Origin: Allobosea sp. BH3
Lineage (GTDB): Bacteria > Pseudomonadota > Alphaproteobacteria > Rhizobiales > Beijerinckiaceae
NCBI RefSeq assembly: GCF_025499465.1
Contig: NZ_JAIMCA010000002.1
Coordinates: forward strand, 186,001 to 250,000
Direction of reading: 5' to 3'
DNA: 64,000 bases
Shown here: positions 8,604 through 17,454 of the stretch, in pieces
How the letters are laid out: the number at the start of each line of letters is the position of its first letter
How positions within the stretch are numbered: position 1 is the stretch's first letter
Notes under the pieces: model-generated
What the model was told of the DNA's origin: nothing
Database searches by the model: none
The model's input: only the letters and a program-made list of their open reading frames with translations
Position numbers and translations under genes: made by a program

Positions 8604-9389
8604 ATGTTCGACGACATCAAGGGCAAGCGCGCGCTCGTCACCGGGGCTTGCGGCGTGATCGGAAAATGGATCGCCGAGACGCTTCACGAAGCCGGCGCGA
8701 CGCTCGCGCTGACGGACGCCAAGGAAGGCGAACTGGAAGCCTTCGCCAAGACGCTGGGCCTGCGCGGCGACAGCTTCGTCAAGACCGCCGATCTCACCGA
8801 GGAGGCTTCGATCAAAGCCCTGACCGAAGAGATCGGAAAGCGCTGGGGCGCCGTCGACATCCTCGTCAACAATGCCGGAATCTATCCCAGCGCCTTCCTG
8901 CTCGACACGCCCACCGAGGATTTCGACCGCATCTTCTCCATCAACCTGCGCGCGCCCTTCATCCTGAGCCGCGAGCTGGCGACGCAGATGGTGCGCAAGG
9001 GCGTCAAGGGCTCGATCATCAACATCTCCTCGGGCGCCTCGCGCAAGATGCGGCGCACGGCGACCGTCTACTCCACCTCGAAGACCGCGCTCGACCGCCT
9101 GACCAAGGGCTTTGCCGTCGAGCTCGCCGAGTACGGCATTCGCTCGAACGCGCTCGAGCCCGGCTTCGCCGCCGGCAGCACGGTCAGCAACCTGTCCGAT
9201 GCGCATATCCGCAACACGGTTTCGCAAATCCCGCTCGGCCGCCCATCGTCGCGGGAGGATGTCGGCAACGCGCTGCTCTATCTCGCCAGCGACGCGTCCT
9301 CCTATGTCACCGGCGCGACGCTGACGGTCGATGGCGGCAATTCGGCCGGGACGCTGGCGGTCCATCAGGACAAGAAGAGCGCGTTGTGA
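8604..9389 (+). CDS. SDR family NAD(P)-dependent oxidoreductase
   Basis: A 261-residue classical short-chain dehydrogenase. The cofactor motif TGACGVIG is at residues 13-20, NNAG at 89-92, a serine-rich strand IINISSGAS at 138-146, and the catalytic YSTSK with Y156 and K160. The C-terminal end has the usual YLASDASSYVTGATLTVDGG. An aspartate in TDAK after beta-2 favours NAD over NADP. A GAGGAG box precedes the ATG. Its place between permeases and hydrolases suggests that it oxidises or reduces an intermediate of the imported compound. Confidence 0.88.
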   Translation: MFDDIKGKRALVTGACGVIGKWIAETLHEAGATLALTDAKEGELEAFAKTLGLRGDSFVKTADLTEEASIKALTEEIGKRWGAVDILVNNAGIYPSAFLLDTPTEDFDRIFSINLRAPFILSRELATQMVRKGVKGSIINISSGASRKMRRTATVYSTSKTALDRLTKGFAVELAEYGIRSNALEPGFAAGSTVSNLSDAHIRNTVSQIPLGRPSSREDVGNALLYLASDASSYVTGATLTVDGGNSAGTLAVHQDKKSAL

Positions 9390-9399
9390 GGGCCGCATC

Positions 9400-10311
9400 A
9401 TGAGCCCGGCCATACTGCCACCGGCAAACTTCCCCGTCTCGGCCTATGAATGGCCGCAGGGCAAGAGCAGCGCCTTCTGCTTCAGCGTCGATGTCGATGC
9501 CGAGAGCCCCTATCAATGGAACCTGCCGGTCGACGCGCCGCAGACGCTCGGCCAGATCGAGCAGCGCCTGTTCGGGCCGCGCATCGGCATCTGGCGCATC
9601 CTCGACCTGCTCGACCGCTACGGCATCAAGGCGACGCTGTTCGTGCCAGGCCTGGTCGCCAAGAACCATCCGGAGCTGCTGCCGGCCTTCGTCGCGCGCG
9701 GCCACGAGATCGGCCTGCATGGCTATTTCCACGAACTCGCCACCGAAGCGGGGCCGGAAGAGTTTGCCCGCGCGCTCGATGAATCGCTGGCGCTGTTCAA
9801 GAGCCAGGCTGGCGTCGTGCCGACCGGCTTCCGCTCGCCGGCCTGGGAGATGACGCCCTTCATGCTGGCCGAGGTGAAGCGCCGCGGCCTTTACGATTCC
9901 TCGCTGATGGGCTTCGACCACCCGTACACCATCGATGGCGTGACACAGGTGCCGGTGCTCTGGGCCGTCGACGATGCGATCTATTTCCGCTTCACCGGCA
10001 GCCCGACGGACCGCGCCCCGCCTTCTCCGCAGGGAGGCATCCTCGATGCCTGGCTCGACGAATGGCATGTGCTGCACCGCGAGGGCCGGATGATGATGCT
10101 GACGATCCATGACTGGATTTCGGGCCGGGCCGGCCGCATCCGCATGCTGGAGAAGCTCCTCGACGTCGTCATCGCCTCGCCGGGAACCTGGATCGCGACC
10201 GTCGGCGAGCTGGCCGCCCATCACGCCGCCAGCACCAATGCCAAGCGCTTCGCTGTGCCCATGCGCCTGCCCGAAGCCAGCGCCCCGCATCGCTTCAAAG
10301 CGCCGCGCTGA
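9400..10311 (+). CDS. Polysaccharide deacetylase-family (NodB-like) hydrolase
   Basis: A 303-residue CE4/NodB-fold metal-dependent hydrolase. The metal-binding first motif is in FSVDVDAE (about residues 27-34). The second is the H-x4-H pattern of HEIGLHGYFH around residue 105. A later FRSPAWEM matches the third motif. There is no signal peptide, so the enzyme is cytosolic. Cytosolic members of this branch include cyclic-imide hydrolases, PuuE-type allantoinases and HpPgdA-like proteins, so action on a cyclic imide or small amide is at least as likely as sugar deacetylation. The ATG at 9400 starts just before the fold. The gene overlaps the next by TGATG at 10309-10313. Confidence 0.82.
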   Translation: MSPAILPPANFPVSAYEWPQGKSSAFCFSVDVDAESPYQWNLPVDAPQTLGQIEQRLFGPRIGIWRILDLLDRYGIKATLFVPGLVAKNHPELLPAFVARGHEIGLHGYFHELATEAGPEEFARALDESLALFKSQAGVVPTGFRSPAWEMTPFMLAEVKRRGLYDSSLMGFDHPYTIDGVTQVPVLWAVDDAIYFRFTGSPTDRAPPSPQGGILDAWLDEWHVLHREGRMMMLTIHDWISGRAGRIRMLEKLLDVVIASPGTWIATVGELAAHHAASTNAKRFAVPMRLPEASAPHRFKAPR

Positions 10312-11876
10312 TGCAGACCTTCACCATCCAGAGGCCTGCCGTTCATTCGGCGCACGGGCTCGTCGCTGCACAGAACCGCCATGCGGCGCAGGCGGGCGCC
10401 GATGTTCTCTCGCGCGGCGGCAATGCGATGGATGCGGCCGTCGTCGCGACGCTCGTGCTCAGCACCGTCGAGCCCTGGCTCTCGGGCATCGGCGGCGGCG
10501 GTTTCCTCGTCCATGCCGATGGCAGGACCGGAGTGACCGAAACGCTCGACTTCAATGTCCGCTCGGCCACCGAGCTAGACCCGGCAGACTACCCGCTGGC
10601 GGATGCCCAGGCCGGCAACTGGTTCAGCTGGCCTTCGGTTGTCGGGGACCGCAACGTCTCCGGCTATGGCTCGATCTGCGTGCCCGGCGCGATCGCAGGC
10701 CTTGCCGCCGCGTTGGAGCGCCACGGCTCGATCTCCTGGGAAGAGGCGCTCCAGCCCGCGATCGAGCATGCCGAGCGCGGGCTGGAGATCGACTGGTTCG
10801 CCGCCTTGTGCATCGCGATCGAAGCGCCTGGTCTCGCCCGAGACCCGGCGCTGTCGGCGATCCTGCTCGATGACGGCCATGGCCCGAAGGCCGGCGCCGA
10901 TACGCGGCGCTTCAAGCCGATGACGCTGAAGGCGAAGCTGTTGCGCCGGCTCGCCAAGGCCGGCGCGCGCGACTTCTATGAGGGTGAGAGCGCCGCGGCG
11001 ATCGCGGCCGATCTCGAGGCCGGCGGCTCGCCGCTGCGCGCCGGCGACCTCGCCTCCTATCAGGTCGTCTGGGCGCCGGCGCTGACCGGTCGCTATCGCG
11101 ATTTCGACATCGCGGCGATCCCGGGACTGAGCGGCGGGCCGACCTTCTTCGACGCGGCCGAGCGTCTCACCAACGGGCCGCTGTCGCGGGATACCTCGCC
11201 GGCACAGGCGGCACTGCTCTATGCCACCGCCATCCGCGGGGCCTATGAGAAGCGCCTGACGACGCTCGGCCATGCCGCGACACCACAGGCCGGATGCACC
11301 TCGCATGTCAGCGTCGTCGACCGCACGGGCACTATGGTCTCGCTGACCAACACGCTGCTCTCGCGCTTCGGCGCCAAGGTTGCGCTGCCCCAGACCGGCA
11401 TCATCATGAACAACGGCATGATGTGGTTCGACCCGCGCCCTGGCCAACCCAACGCCATCGCGGCCGGCAAGAAGCCGTTGGCGAATATGTGCCCGCTCAT
11501 CCTGAGCAAGGCGGGCCGGCCGGTCCTGTCCATCGGCGCGGCCGGCGGACGCACCATCTTCCCGACGCTGCTGCAGCTGATCTCCGGCATGGCCGATTTC
11601 GGCCTGTCGCTGGAGGAGATCTTCCACCGTCCGCGCCTCGACGCCTCGACGCCGCGCATCAAGATCGATGCACGCGCCGAGCCCAATGTCGCGGCGACCG
11701 TCGCGCGCGCCTTCCCCGTCGAGGTGGTGGAGGACACGCTCTATCCCGTGAATTTCTCGATCCCCTCGGCCGTGATGGCCATCGAAGGCGGCTTCATCGG
11801 AATGGCCCATCCGACCAGCCCCTGGGCGGCCGTCGCGGCGGCGGACGATGCTCTGCCGCACGAGAAAAGGGTGTAG
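10311..11876 (+). CDS. Gamma-glutamyltransferase family protein
   Basis: A 521-residue member of the Ntn-hydrolase gamma-glutamyltransferase family, made as a precursor that self-cleaves. The expected new N-terminal threonine is T330 in CTSHVSVVD. Downstream are NNGMMWFDP, KKPLANMCP and GAAGGRTIFPTLLQ, which correspond to substrate-pocket segments. N-terminally, NAMDAAVVATLVLSTVEP and the GIGGGGF glycine loop are typical. No clear signal peptide is visible, so it may act in the cytoplasm on imported gamma-glutamyl compounds or amides. It is the last gene of the operon. Related cephalosporin acylases share the fold, so the exact substrate is uncertain. Confidence 0.87.
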   Translation: MQTFTIQRPAVHSAHGLVAAQNRHAAQAGADVLSRGGNAMDAAVVATLVLSTVEPWLSGIGGGGFLVHADGRTGVTETLDFNVRSATELDPADYPLADAQAGNWFSWPSVVGDRNVSGYGSICVPGAIAGLAAALERHGSISWEEALQPAIEHAERGLEIDWFAALCIAIEAPGLARDPALSAILLDDGHGPKAGADTRRFKPMTLKAKLLRRLAKAGARDFYEGESAAAIAADLEAGGSPLRAGDLASYQVVWAPALTGRYRDFDIAAIPGLSGGPTFFDAAERLTNGPLSRDTSPAQAALLYATAIRGAYEKRLTTLGHAATPQAGCTSHVSVVDRTGTMVSLTNTLLSRFGAKVALPQTGIIMNNGMMWFDPRPGQPNAIAAGKKPLANMCPLILSKAGRPVLSIGAAGGRTIFPTLLQLISGMADFGLSLEEIFHRPRLDASTPRIKIDARAEPNVAATVARAFPVEVVEDTLYPVNFSIPSAVMAIEGGFIGMAHPTSPWAAVAAADDALPHEKRV

Positions 11877-11951
11877 CGGCCGAGCGCCGGCGGTTCGGAC
11901 ATCGCATGGCTGCGCGCGATTCGGGCCCCGAGACCTCGATGCCTGCGTGGT

Positions 11952-12884
11952 TTACGAGCGGTCGGGTTCGATCGGCTCCAGACCCGGCTCGATGCCATCG
12001 CCCATCCGCGCGCCGATATGCGCGGTCAGGGCCAGCTTGACGGCTTCCGCCGCCGTGCCCAGAGCGGAATCGCCTGACCAGAGCACGGAGGCCGTCAGAA
12101 AGAGGGGTGGCTCGATCAACAGCGGCCGCCCGAGATCGGCGCTGTCATCGAAGGCCGAGCCGCGCGGCAGCACGGTCCCGCCGAGGCCCTGCCGGACGAG
12201 CGACATGATCGAGCTCAGCTGGTCGCCTTCGCTGACGATGTTCGGCGTTGCGCCCATCGCGGCGAACCGGCGTTCGAGCACCGAGCGGGAGATGTTAGGC
12301 GCGGTCGGCATCACGAGGGGAAATTCAGCGAGGCGCTCGCTCGATATCGAACCGGCGGGATCGTCGTGGGGGGTGCCGGTGATGAAGTAGAGGCGCTGAC
12401 GATATAGCGGCGTGCGGGAATAGCCCGCGGTGAGCTCATCCTCGAAGACCAGAGCAAGATCGAGCGCATTTGCGGCGACACTGCGCTTCAGCGTTTCGCT
12501 GTCGGATATGTGGAACTTGATCATGATCTTGGGGAGCCGTTCCCGGCAGGACTGGATGAACGGCCCTCCGATCGTCGCCGCGAGCGTGGAGGACATTCCC
12601 AAATCGACGACGCCCTGCGGCTCGCTTCCCGTCGAGCGCACGATCCCGGGCAGCTGCTCGATCTGACGGAGGATGGCGACAGCCTCCCGGTAGAACGTCT
12701 CGCCGGCGGCGGTCGGCGCGATCCCGCGCGGATGGCGTAGCAGCAGCGCCACGCCCAACTCTTCCTCGAGTTCCGAGATCTGCTGGCTGAGAGCCGGCTG
12801 GGCGACATGCACGATCGCCGCCGCGCGCGAGAAGCTGCCGGCGTCGACGATCTTCACGAAATATCGCAGATGCCGCAGTTGCAC
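11952..12884 (-). CDS. LysR family transcriptional regulator (Nac/CynR-like)
   Basis: A 310-residue regulator with an N-terminal winged helix (residues 1-60; MQLRHLRYFVKIVDAGSFSR, and AQPALSQQISELEEELG as the recognition region). The substrate-binding domain covers about residues 90-300. Downstream of the 2HCT transporter on the same strand with a 103-bp gap, it probably senses a substrate of that locus. A perfect short inverted repeat TATCC-gtc-GGATA lies at 12910-12922, just upstream of the gene, and may be an autoregulatory site. Its 3' end faces the end of the gamma-glutamyltransferase gene. Confidence 0.85.
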   Translation of the reverse strand: MQLRHLRYFVKIVDAGSFSRAAAIVHVAQPALSQQISELEEELGVALLLRHPRGIAPTAAGETFYREAVAILRQIEQLPGIVRSTGSEPQGVVDLGMSSTLAATIGGPFIQSCRERLPKIMIKFHISDSETLKRSVAANALDLALVFEDELTAGYSRTPLYRQRLYFITGTPHDDPAGSISSERLAEFPLVMPTAPNISRSVLERRFAAMGATPNIVSEGDQLSSIMSLVRQGLGGTVLPRGSAFDDSADLGRPLLIEPPLFLTASVLWSGDSALGTAAEAVKLALTAHIGARMGDGIEPGLEPIEPDRS

Positions 12885-12987
12885 GCCGCCCCCCGCGCCG
12901 TTCGCCCCGTATCCGTCGGATATCAGGAGCGCATGGGTATCGCCACTGCCGTTTGGGCTCGCCGGGACACGACGAGGAACGTGAACA

Positions 12988-14256
12988 TCAGATGCCGACG
13001 ATCCCGGCCGCCGTCAACGCGACGGCCAGGGTCAGCGCCCCGCCGAAACGCGTGATCATCTGGGCGTGCGACATCAGATCCAGCCGCCCGGCCGCACCGA
13101 GGATCGCGACCGCACCCGTGCCGCCCATTGCGGCCCGGGTCAGCGCAAGGATCGCGCCCTCTGCACGGGTCAGCCCCAGCCGGCGAGAAACGGCCGCGCC
13201 GCCCGTCGCCATTCCCGCTACCGCGGCGGCGACGGGCAGCACCAGGCCCGGCGAAGTGAAGCCCTCGACCAGTTGGCTCCACGGGACCAACAGCAGGCCG
13301 ACAATGAAGATGATGGGGTAGATCAGGAAGCGCAGGCAGAGCCGGTACAGATCGACGATGCCATCTCTCAGACGCCGCCCCCATCCCAAGAGGCACCAGG
13401 TTGCGGCCACGACGAGCATGAGGAGGCTCGCCGGCCAGCCGCTGGCCAAGGCGAGCGCCGAGACGGCTTCGTCGACAAGCCAGAGGGCCAGGGCGGCAAC
13501 GAAAAGCCACGCAGCACGAGAGAAAACCGGACGCGTGGAGATCGCGGCAACCGGAGACGCGACGTCGACGAGAGTGATCTCCTCCCTGCCGCGATCAGAG
13601 CGGATGATGCCGGCCAGCAGCATGGCGAAAAGGTTTGCTGCGAAAATGGATGGAAGCATCCGCGCCAGCAATTCGCCGAGCGGCGCAGCCGACAGCTGCG
13701 CGTAACCGCTCGCCAGCGGCATGGCTCCTGCGCTGATGCCGCCCGCCGAAGCCGGCGCCAGCACCAGGAAGGCGACCTCCCGGACCGGCAGCCCAAGGAG
13801 GCCTGCCGCGAGGGCGCCCGCGGCGAGCGCAGCCGCGCTTGCGACCACGCTGATCGAGAATACGCGCCAGGCGGCCTTCGACAGCATCTCCTTCGGCAGG
13901 GCCAGAACGCTGCCCATGACGAGCATTGTGACGAAGAGGCCGAGGGCGTCGGTCTCACGCAGGATGGTGCGCAGGGAGGAGAGGCTCGCCTCCGGGATCA
14001 CATCGATGGAAACCAGCCACGATGGCAGGAGCAGCGCCAGAAGCGGCGCGGCGCCGATGCCCTGAAGCAGCCTGACGCGGCGTGCGAGCGCCGCCAAGGC
14101 GAAGCCTCCGAGCAGCGGCAGGACGAGTCCAGCGTGGGGCGTCGCGGCCGGAAGGAGGAGGACAACCGCGAAGGACGCCGCCAGCGCCAGGGAGCCCCAT
14201 AGCGGCACCCAGGCGAGGCGTGCTCCTGCAAGGCGATGATGCCACTTCGCGCTCAT
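12988..14256 (-). CDS. 2-hydroxycarboxylate transporter (2HCT/CitS-like) family protein
   Basis: A 422-residue membrane protein with about eleven hydrophobic segments. Two re-entrant-loop signatures of the 2HCT family are seen: GGISAGAMPL at residues 172-181 and MGGTGAVAIL near residues 377-386, followed by an AQMITRFGG segment that matches the conserved C-terminal part of CitS/MaeN-type Na+-coupled citrate and malate carriers. Length fits the family. The ATG at 14254-14256 is preferred; an in-frame upstream start would add 41 unlikely residues. It is divergent from the AtuA-like gene, so it probably imports the acid handled by that protein. An exact substrate cannot be named. Confidence 0.72.
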   Translation of the reverse strand: MSAKWHHRLAGARLAWVPLWGSLALAASFAVVLLLPAATPHAGLVLPLLGGFALAALARRVRLLQGIGAAPLLALLLPSWLVSIDVIPEASLSSLRTILRETDALGLFVTMLVMGSVLALPKEMLSKAAWRVFSISVVASAAALAAGALAAGLLGLPVREVAFLVLAPASAGGISAGAMPLASGYAQLSAAPLGELLARMLPSIFAANLFAMLLAGIIRSDRGREEITLVDVASPVAAISTRPVFSRAAWLFVAALALWLVDEAVSALALASGWPASLLMLVVAATWCLLGWGRRLRDGIVDLYRLCLRFLIYPIIFIVGLLLVPWSQLVEGFTSPGLVLPVAAAVAGMATGGAAVSRRLGLTRAEGAILALTRAAMGGTGAVAILGAAGRLDLMSHAQMITRFGGALTLAVALTAAGIVGI

Positions 14257-14433
14257 GGGGTCGGTCGGCTCCCTTGGGCCGGCCGCAGCCGGAGCGCTTG
14301 CTATCCGCGTAAGGCAGGCATTTTCCACGGATGACCGAGGGATGGAAGCGTCGTCGGTGCAGCCTGAACGATCAAGCACGGGGACGGGAGGCAGGACACC
14401 CGGATGGCGGGGAAGGATGACGTATCGGCAGCG

Positions 14434-14449
14434 GATATAGCTGCATATC
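14434..14449. promoter_or_regulatory. Candidate operator in the divergent 2HCT/AtuA promoter region
   Basis: GATATagctgcATATC is a perfect inverted repeat midway between the divergent transporter and AtuA-like genes (14257-14542). Its size and symmetry suit a LysR-type site and the LysR gene of the locus is close by. No -35/-10 pair was convincing here. Confidence 0.3.
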
Positions 14450-14542
14450 GAGACGGTATTTGTGCCGTCGCCATCGCCAAGGTTTGTCTGCGCCCCAGCG
14501 AAACCGGGCTGACAACGGCAGCCGGCTCACAGGAGCAAGACG

Positions 14543-16624
14543 ATGGCAAAACTGGTCTACCGCGTGGTCTCCGCGTGCGGAGCTTTGGGCTACGGCTACC
14601 CGAAGGAGTCCCTGGACGAGGCGTTGAAGGATCGCGTCGATGCGATCGTTTCCGACGCCGGCTCCATGGATGCCGGCCCCTATTATCTCGGCACCGGCAC
14701 CGAGTATTTCGAGCGCGACGCCGTCAAGCTGGACTACAGGCACATGGTCGAAGCCGGCGCCCGGCTCGGCGTGCCCGTCATCCTCGGCAGTTGCGGCATG
14801 GCCGGGGGCGACCGCAACCTCGAATACATGCTGGCCATCGCCAGGGAGGTCTTCGCCGAGCTGGGGATCGCCGGTGCCAAGGTGGCCGTGATCAGTGCGG
14901 AGCTCGATCCGGAGATCGTGGTGTCCGAGTTCAAGGCCGGCGCGTTGCGCGCGACCGGTGCCGGTCCGCAGCTCGACGAGGCCGCGCTGCGCGAAAGCAC
15001 GATCGTGGGCCAGATGGGCATCCACCCGCTGATCACGGCGCTGGAGAGCGGCGCGCAGTACATCTTCGCGGGGCGCTCCTGCGACATCGCCCTGTTCGCT
15101 TCCGACATGATCCGCCGCGGCATCGATGCCGGCCTCGCCTATCATGTCGGGCATGTCCTCGAATGCGGCGCGCTGGCCTGCGATCCGGGCTCGCCGTCGG
15201 ACTGCCTCGTCGCCGAGATCTATGATGACGGCTCGGCGTTGTTCGTGGCGCCCAACCCCGCGCGACGCTGCACCTCCTATTCGATCGCGGCCCATTCGCT
15301 CTACGAGGAGAGCCACCCTCAGCTCCAGTTCTATCCCGAGGGCATCCTCGCGATGGAGAAGACCAGCTTCTTCGCGCGGGATGCGCGGACAGCCGGCATC
15401 CGCGGCAGCCGCTTCGTGCGCTCCACCAAGCCCTGGCCATGGAGCATCAAGCTGGAAGGTTCGCGCCGGCTCGGCGCCCGCAAGGTGTCGCTGCTCCACA
15501 TCGACCCAGCCGATCTCGCGAAGGTGCCGGCCGACGTGCTGGTCTATGGCCGCAACGGCGTCCAGGCGCGGCCGGTCGGCCCCGGCCAGCGCGAGCTCGG
15601 GATCATCATCGAGACGACGGCGAAGACCGCCGAGGCGGCGGTGATGCTCGCAAGCCTGCTGACCCACTACCTGATCCACTACGGCTATGCGGGGCGCAAG
15701 GCGACGGCCGGCAACATCGCCTACCCGCTGTCGCCGAACCTCGTCAGCTTCCGAAGGGAAGACGGCAGCTACGGCGCCATCGTGCCGAGCGGCACACGCG
15801 ATCCGGTGTTCTTCGCCAACTACGCCAGGATCAAGCAGGCCGTCATCGAGCTGATCCAGGCCGAGTTCCCGAACGCGCTCAAGGAAGCGACCTACCGGAT
15901 CATCGACGCCGACGAGACGGCGCCGGCCATCCTCCTGCGCACGATCGACCGCGACCCGGCGGCACTCGCCTCCCGGCATGCCGACGAGGTGGCGCGGATC
16001 ACCGGGCTCGTCACCCCAAAATCCGGCTCGCTGATCGGGCTCGACGCACCCGACGCCTATGAGTGGACGCTCTACCACCTTCTCCAGAACGAGGACGTCA
16101 TCAAGAACGTGATGTTCCCGATCGCCTATTTCGACGCGACGGGCGCGAACTGGACGAAAACCGGAGAGGCGCGGCCGCATTACTTCGACATCGGCGAGAC
16201 CGGCTACACCGGCAATCTCGACGACCGCACGCTCTCGCTCATCCAGGAGGTTCCCGCCCCCGGGGACCATGTAGGCGATCACCGCCTGCTCGACATGGCC
16301 GTCGTCATCCGCTCGAAGGATGCCGGCATCAACCGACTCACCTTCGACATCATCTTCACCTCCGGTGAAAACTACGAGATCGCACTGAATTCGAACGTGT
16401 TCACGCGCCGCAACATGGCGCGCGTCCTGGGCGTTCCGTTCGACCGCGTCGTCGGGACGTTCTTCGTCGACAGCTGCAATGCGATCAAGGTGTCGGTCGA
16501 CCGGCAGAACATCTCGGCCTCGCCCGACGAGCGCGACGTGTTCGGCGCCCAGCAGCAATCGGCGATCGAGAATCTCTCCGTGCCGGTCCATGCGCGGGCG
16601 CTGGCGAAAGCCTCCTCGCTCTGA
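14543..16624 (+). CDS. Fused acyclic terpene utilisation AtuA-like (DUF1446) - DUF4387 protein
   Basis: A 693-residue cytosolic protein. Residues about 1-460 match the AtuA/DUF1446 family, with SDAGSMDAGPYYLG (35-48), GSCGMAGGDRNLEY near residue 85, GRSCDIALFASD near 178 and a CGALACDPGSPSDCLVAEI stretch near 215. Residues about 577-680 match DUF4387 (AtuA-related), seen in LLDMAVVIRSKDAG and FFVDSCNAIKVSV. These two parts are usually adjacent separate genes, so this is a gene fusion with a linker near residues 460-575. AtuA is needed for citronellol/geraniol degradation in Pseudomonas, but its reaction is unclear and most homologues are outside terpene clusters. Divergence from a 2HCT transporter suggests a hydroxy- or branched carboxylic acid as substrate (inference). 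Confidence 0.8.
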   Translation: MAKLVYRVVSACGALGYGYPKESLDEALKDRVDAIVSDAGSMDAGPYYLGTGTEYFERDAVKLDYRHMVEAGARLGVPVILGSCGMAGGDRNLEYMLAIAREVFAELGIAGAKVAVISAELDPEIVVSEFKAGALRATGAGPQLDEAALRESTIVGQMGIHPLITALESGAQYIFAGRSCDIALFASDMIRRGIDAGLAYHVGHVLECGALACDPGSPSDCLVAEIYDDGSALFVAPNPARRCTSYSIAAHSLYEESHPQLQFYPEGILAMEKTSFFARDARTAGIRGSRFVRSTKPWPWSIKLEGSRRLGARKVSLLHIDPADLAKVPADVLVYGRNGVQARPVGPGQRELGIIIETTAKTAEAAVMLASLLTHYLIHYGYAGRKATAGNIAYPLSPNLVSFRREDGSYGAIVPSGTRDPVFFANYARIKQAVIELIQAEFPNALKEATYRIIDADETAPAILLRTIDRDPAALASRHADEVARITGLVTPKSGSLIGLDAPDAYEWTLYHLLQNEDVIKNVMFPIAYFDATGANWTKTGEARPHYFDIGETGYTGNLDDRTLSLIQEVPAPGDHVGDHRLLDMAVVIRSKDAGINRLTFDIIFTSGENYEIALNSNVFTRRNMARVLGVPFDRVVGTFFVDSCNAIKVSVDRQNISASPDERDVFGAQQQSAIENLSVPVHARALAKASSL

Positions 16625-16712
16625 TCGCGGCCCCGGCGAGACAGCCCAAAGAGGCATCATGCCCGCTTCAAGAGCGCGGGCGCCGACAGCTCGACCATGA
16701 CGGCGCTCCCGC

Positions 16713-16745
16713 AACTTACCGTCAGAAAGTCACCATAGGTAAGTT
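16713..16745. promoter_or_regulatory. Candidate TetR operator 1
   Basis: AACTTACC (16713-16720) and GGTAAGTT (16738-16745) form a perfect 8-bp inverted repeat with a 17-bp spacer. The spacer contains GAAAGTCACCA, which recurs as GAAAGTTACCA 70 bp downstream in operator 2. It lies between the AtuA-like gene and the TetR gene. Confidence 0.5.
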
Positions 16746-16788
16746 TATGCAAATCTGCCATGCACGGCATGCAACGTTACGTCACTTG

Positions 16789-16809
16789 ACGGTGGAAAGT
16801 TACCACCGT
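16789..16809. promoter_or_regulatory. Candidate TetR operator 2
   Basis: ACGGTGG (16789-16795) and CCACCGT (16803-16809) form a perfect inverted repeat with a 7-bp spacer, ending 27 bp before the TetR start codon. It shares GAAAGTyACCA with operator 1. Position suits autorepression. Confidence 0.55.
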
Positions 16810-16836
16810 AAACAGCCGCCGTCCACGGATCGAGTC

Positions 16837-17454
16837 ATGCCCCAAGTCAAAGACCCCAGCGCCCATCACCACGGAAACCTTCGCGCCGCCCTGCTGGCCG
16901 AGGCGGAGCGGGTGATCGACAATGACGGCCTCGATGCGCTCTCGCTGCGAGGGATCTCGAAAGCCCTGGGCGTGACGCATGCGGCACCGGCCAATCATTT
17001 CGGCGATCTGCCGGGGCTGCTCAGCGAGCTGGCGGCCGACGGGATCCGGCGCCTGGCGGCGCGGCAGGCCGCGGCGGTCAAGGAAGCAGGCCCAGATCTG
17101 CGCGAACGGGCCCATGCGATCGCGCGGACCTATTTCAAGTTCGCCGTGGAGCATCCGGGGCTGGTGACGCTGATGTCGCGCAGCAACCGCCTCTATCGCG
17201 ACCGCCCGTCGATCAAGGAAGCCGATGCCGAGGCACGGCGCATGGTCGACGAAATCGCCTCGGAGAACCAGAAAAAGAAGAAGCTCGATCCGGTCCGGGC
17301 GGCTGCGGAGCGCACGGCCCTGCGCGCCATGATCCACGGCTATTCGATGCTCTACATCGATGGCCGCCTCGGCCCGACCTTCGCGAGCCTGCCGGAAGGC
17401 ATGACGCCCGAAGCCTTTTTCGACGTCGTGCTCGACGTCATCGACTTCCCGTGA
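16837..17454 (+). CDS. TetR/AcrR family regulator (WHG-type C-terminal domain)
   Basis: A 205-residue regulator. The N-terminal DNA-binding domain contains LRAALLAEAERVIDNDGLDA, LSLRGISKALGVTHAAPANHF and a LLSELAADG helix, in the order usual for TetR proteins of the group with the tryptophan-histidine-glycine C-terminal domain. AHAIARTYFKFAVEHPGLV and RAMIHGYSMLYIDGRLG belong to the ligand-binding part. The ATG at 16837 is chosen because the HTH follows at normal distance and two palindromes lie directly upstream. It probably represses itself, and perhaps the preceding AtuA-like gene, in response to a pathway metabolite. Confidence 0.82.
   Translation: MPQVKDPSAHHHGNLRAALLAEAERVIDNDGLDALSLRGISKALGVTHAAPANHFGDLPGLLSELAADGIRRLAARQAAAVKEAGPDLRERAHAIARTYFKFAVEHPGLVTLMSRSNRLYRDRPSIKEADAEARRMVDEIASENQKKKKLDPVRAAAERTALRAMIHGYSMLYIDGRLGPTFASLPEGMTPEAFFDVVLDVIDFP

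Noticed and set aside
14404..15225. Open plus-strand frame overlapping the start of the AtuA-like gene
   Set aside because: Its product is Arg-rich with no homology signal, and the 14543 frame has continuous family motifs.
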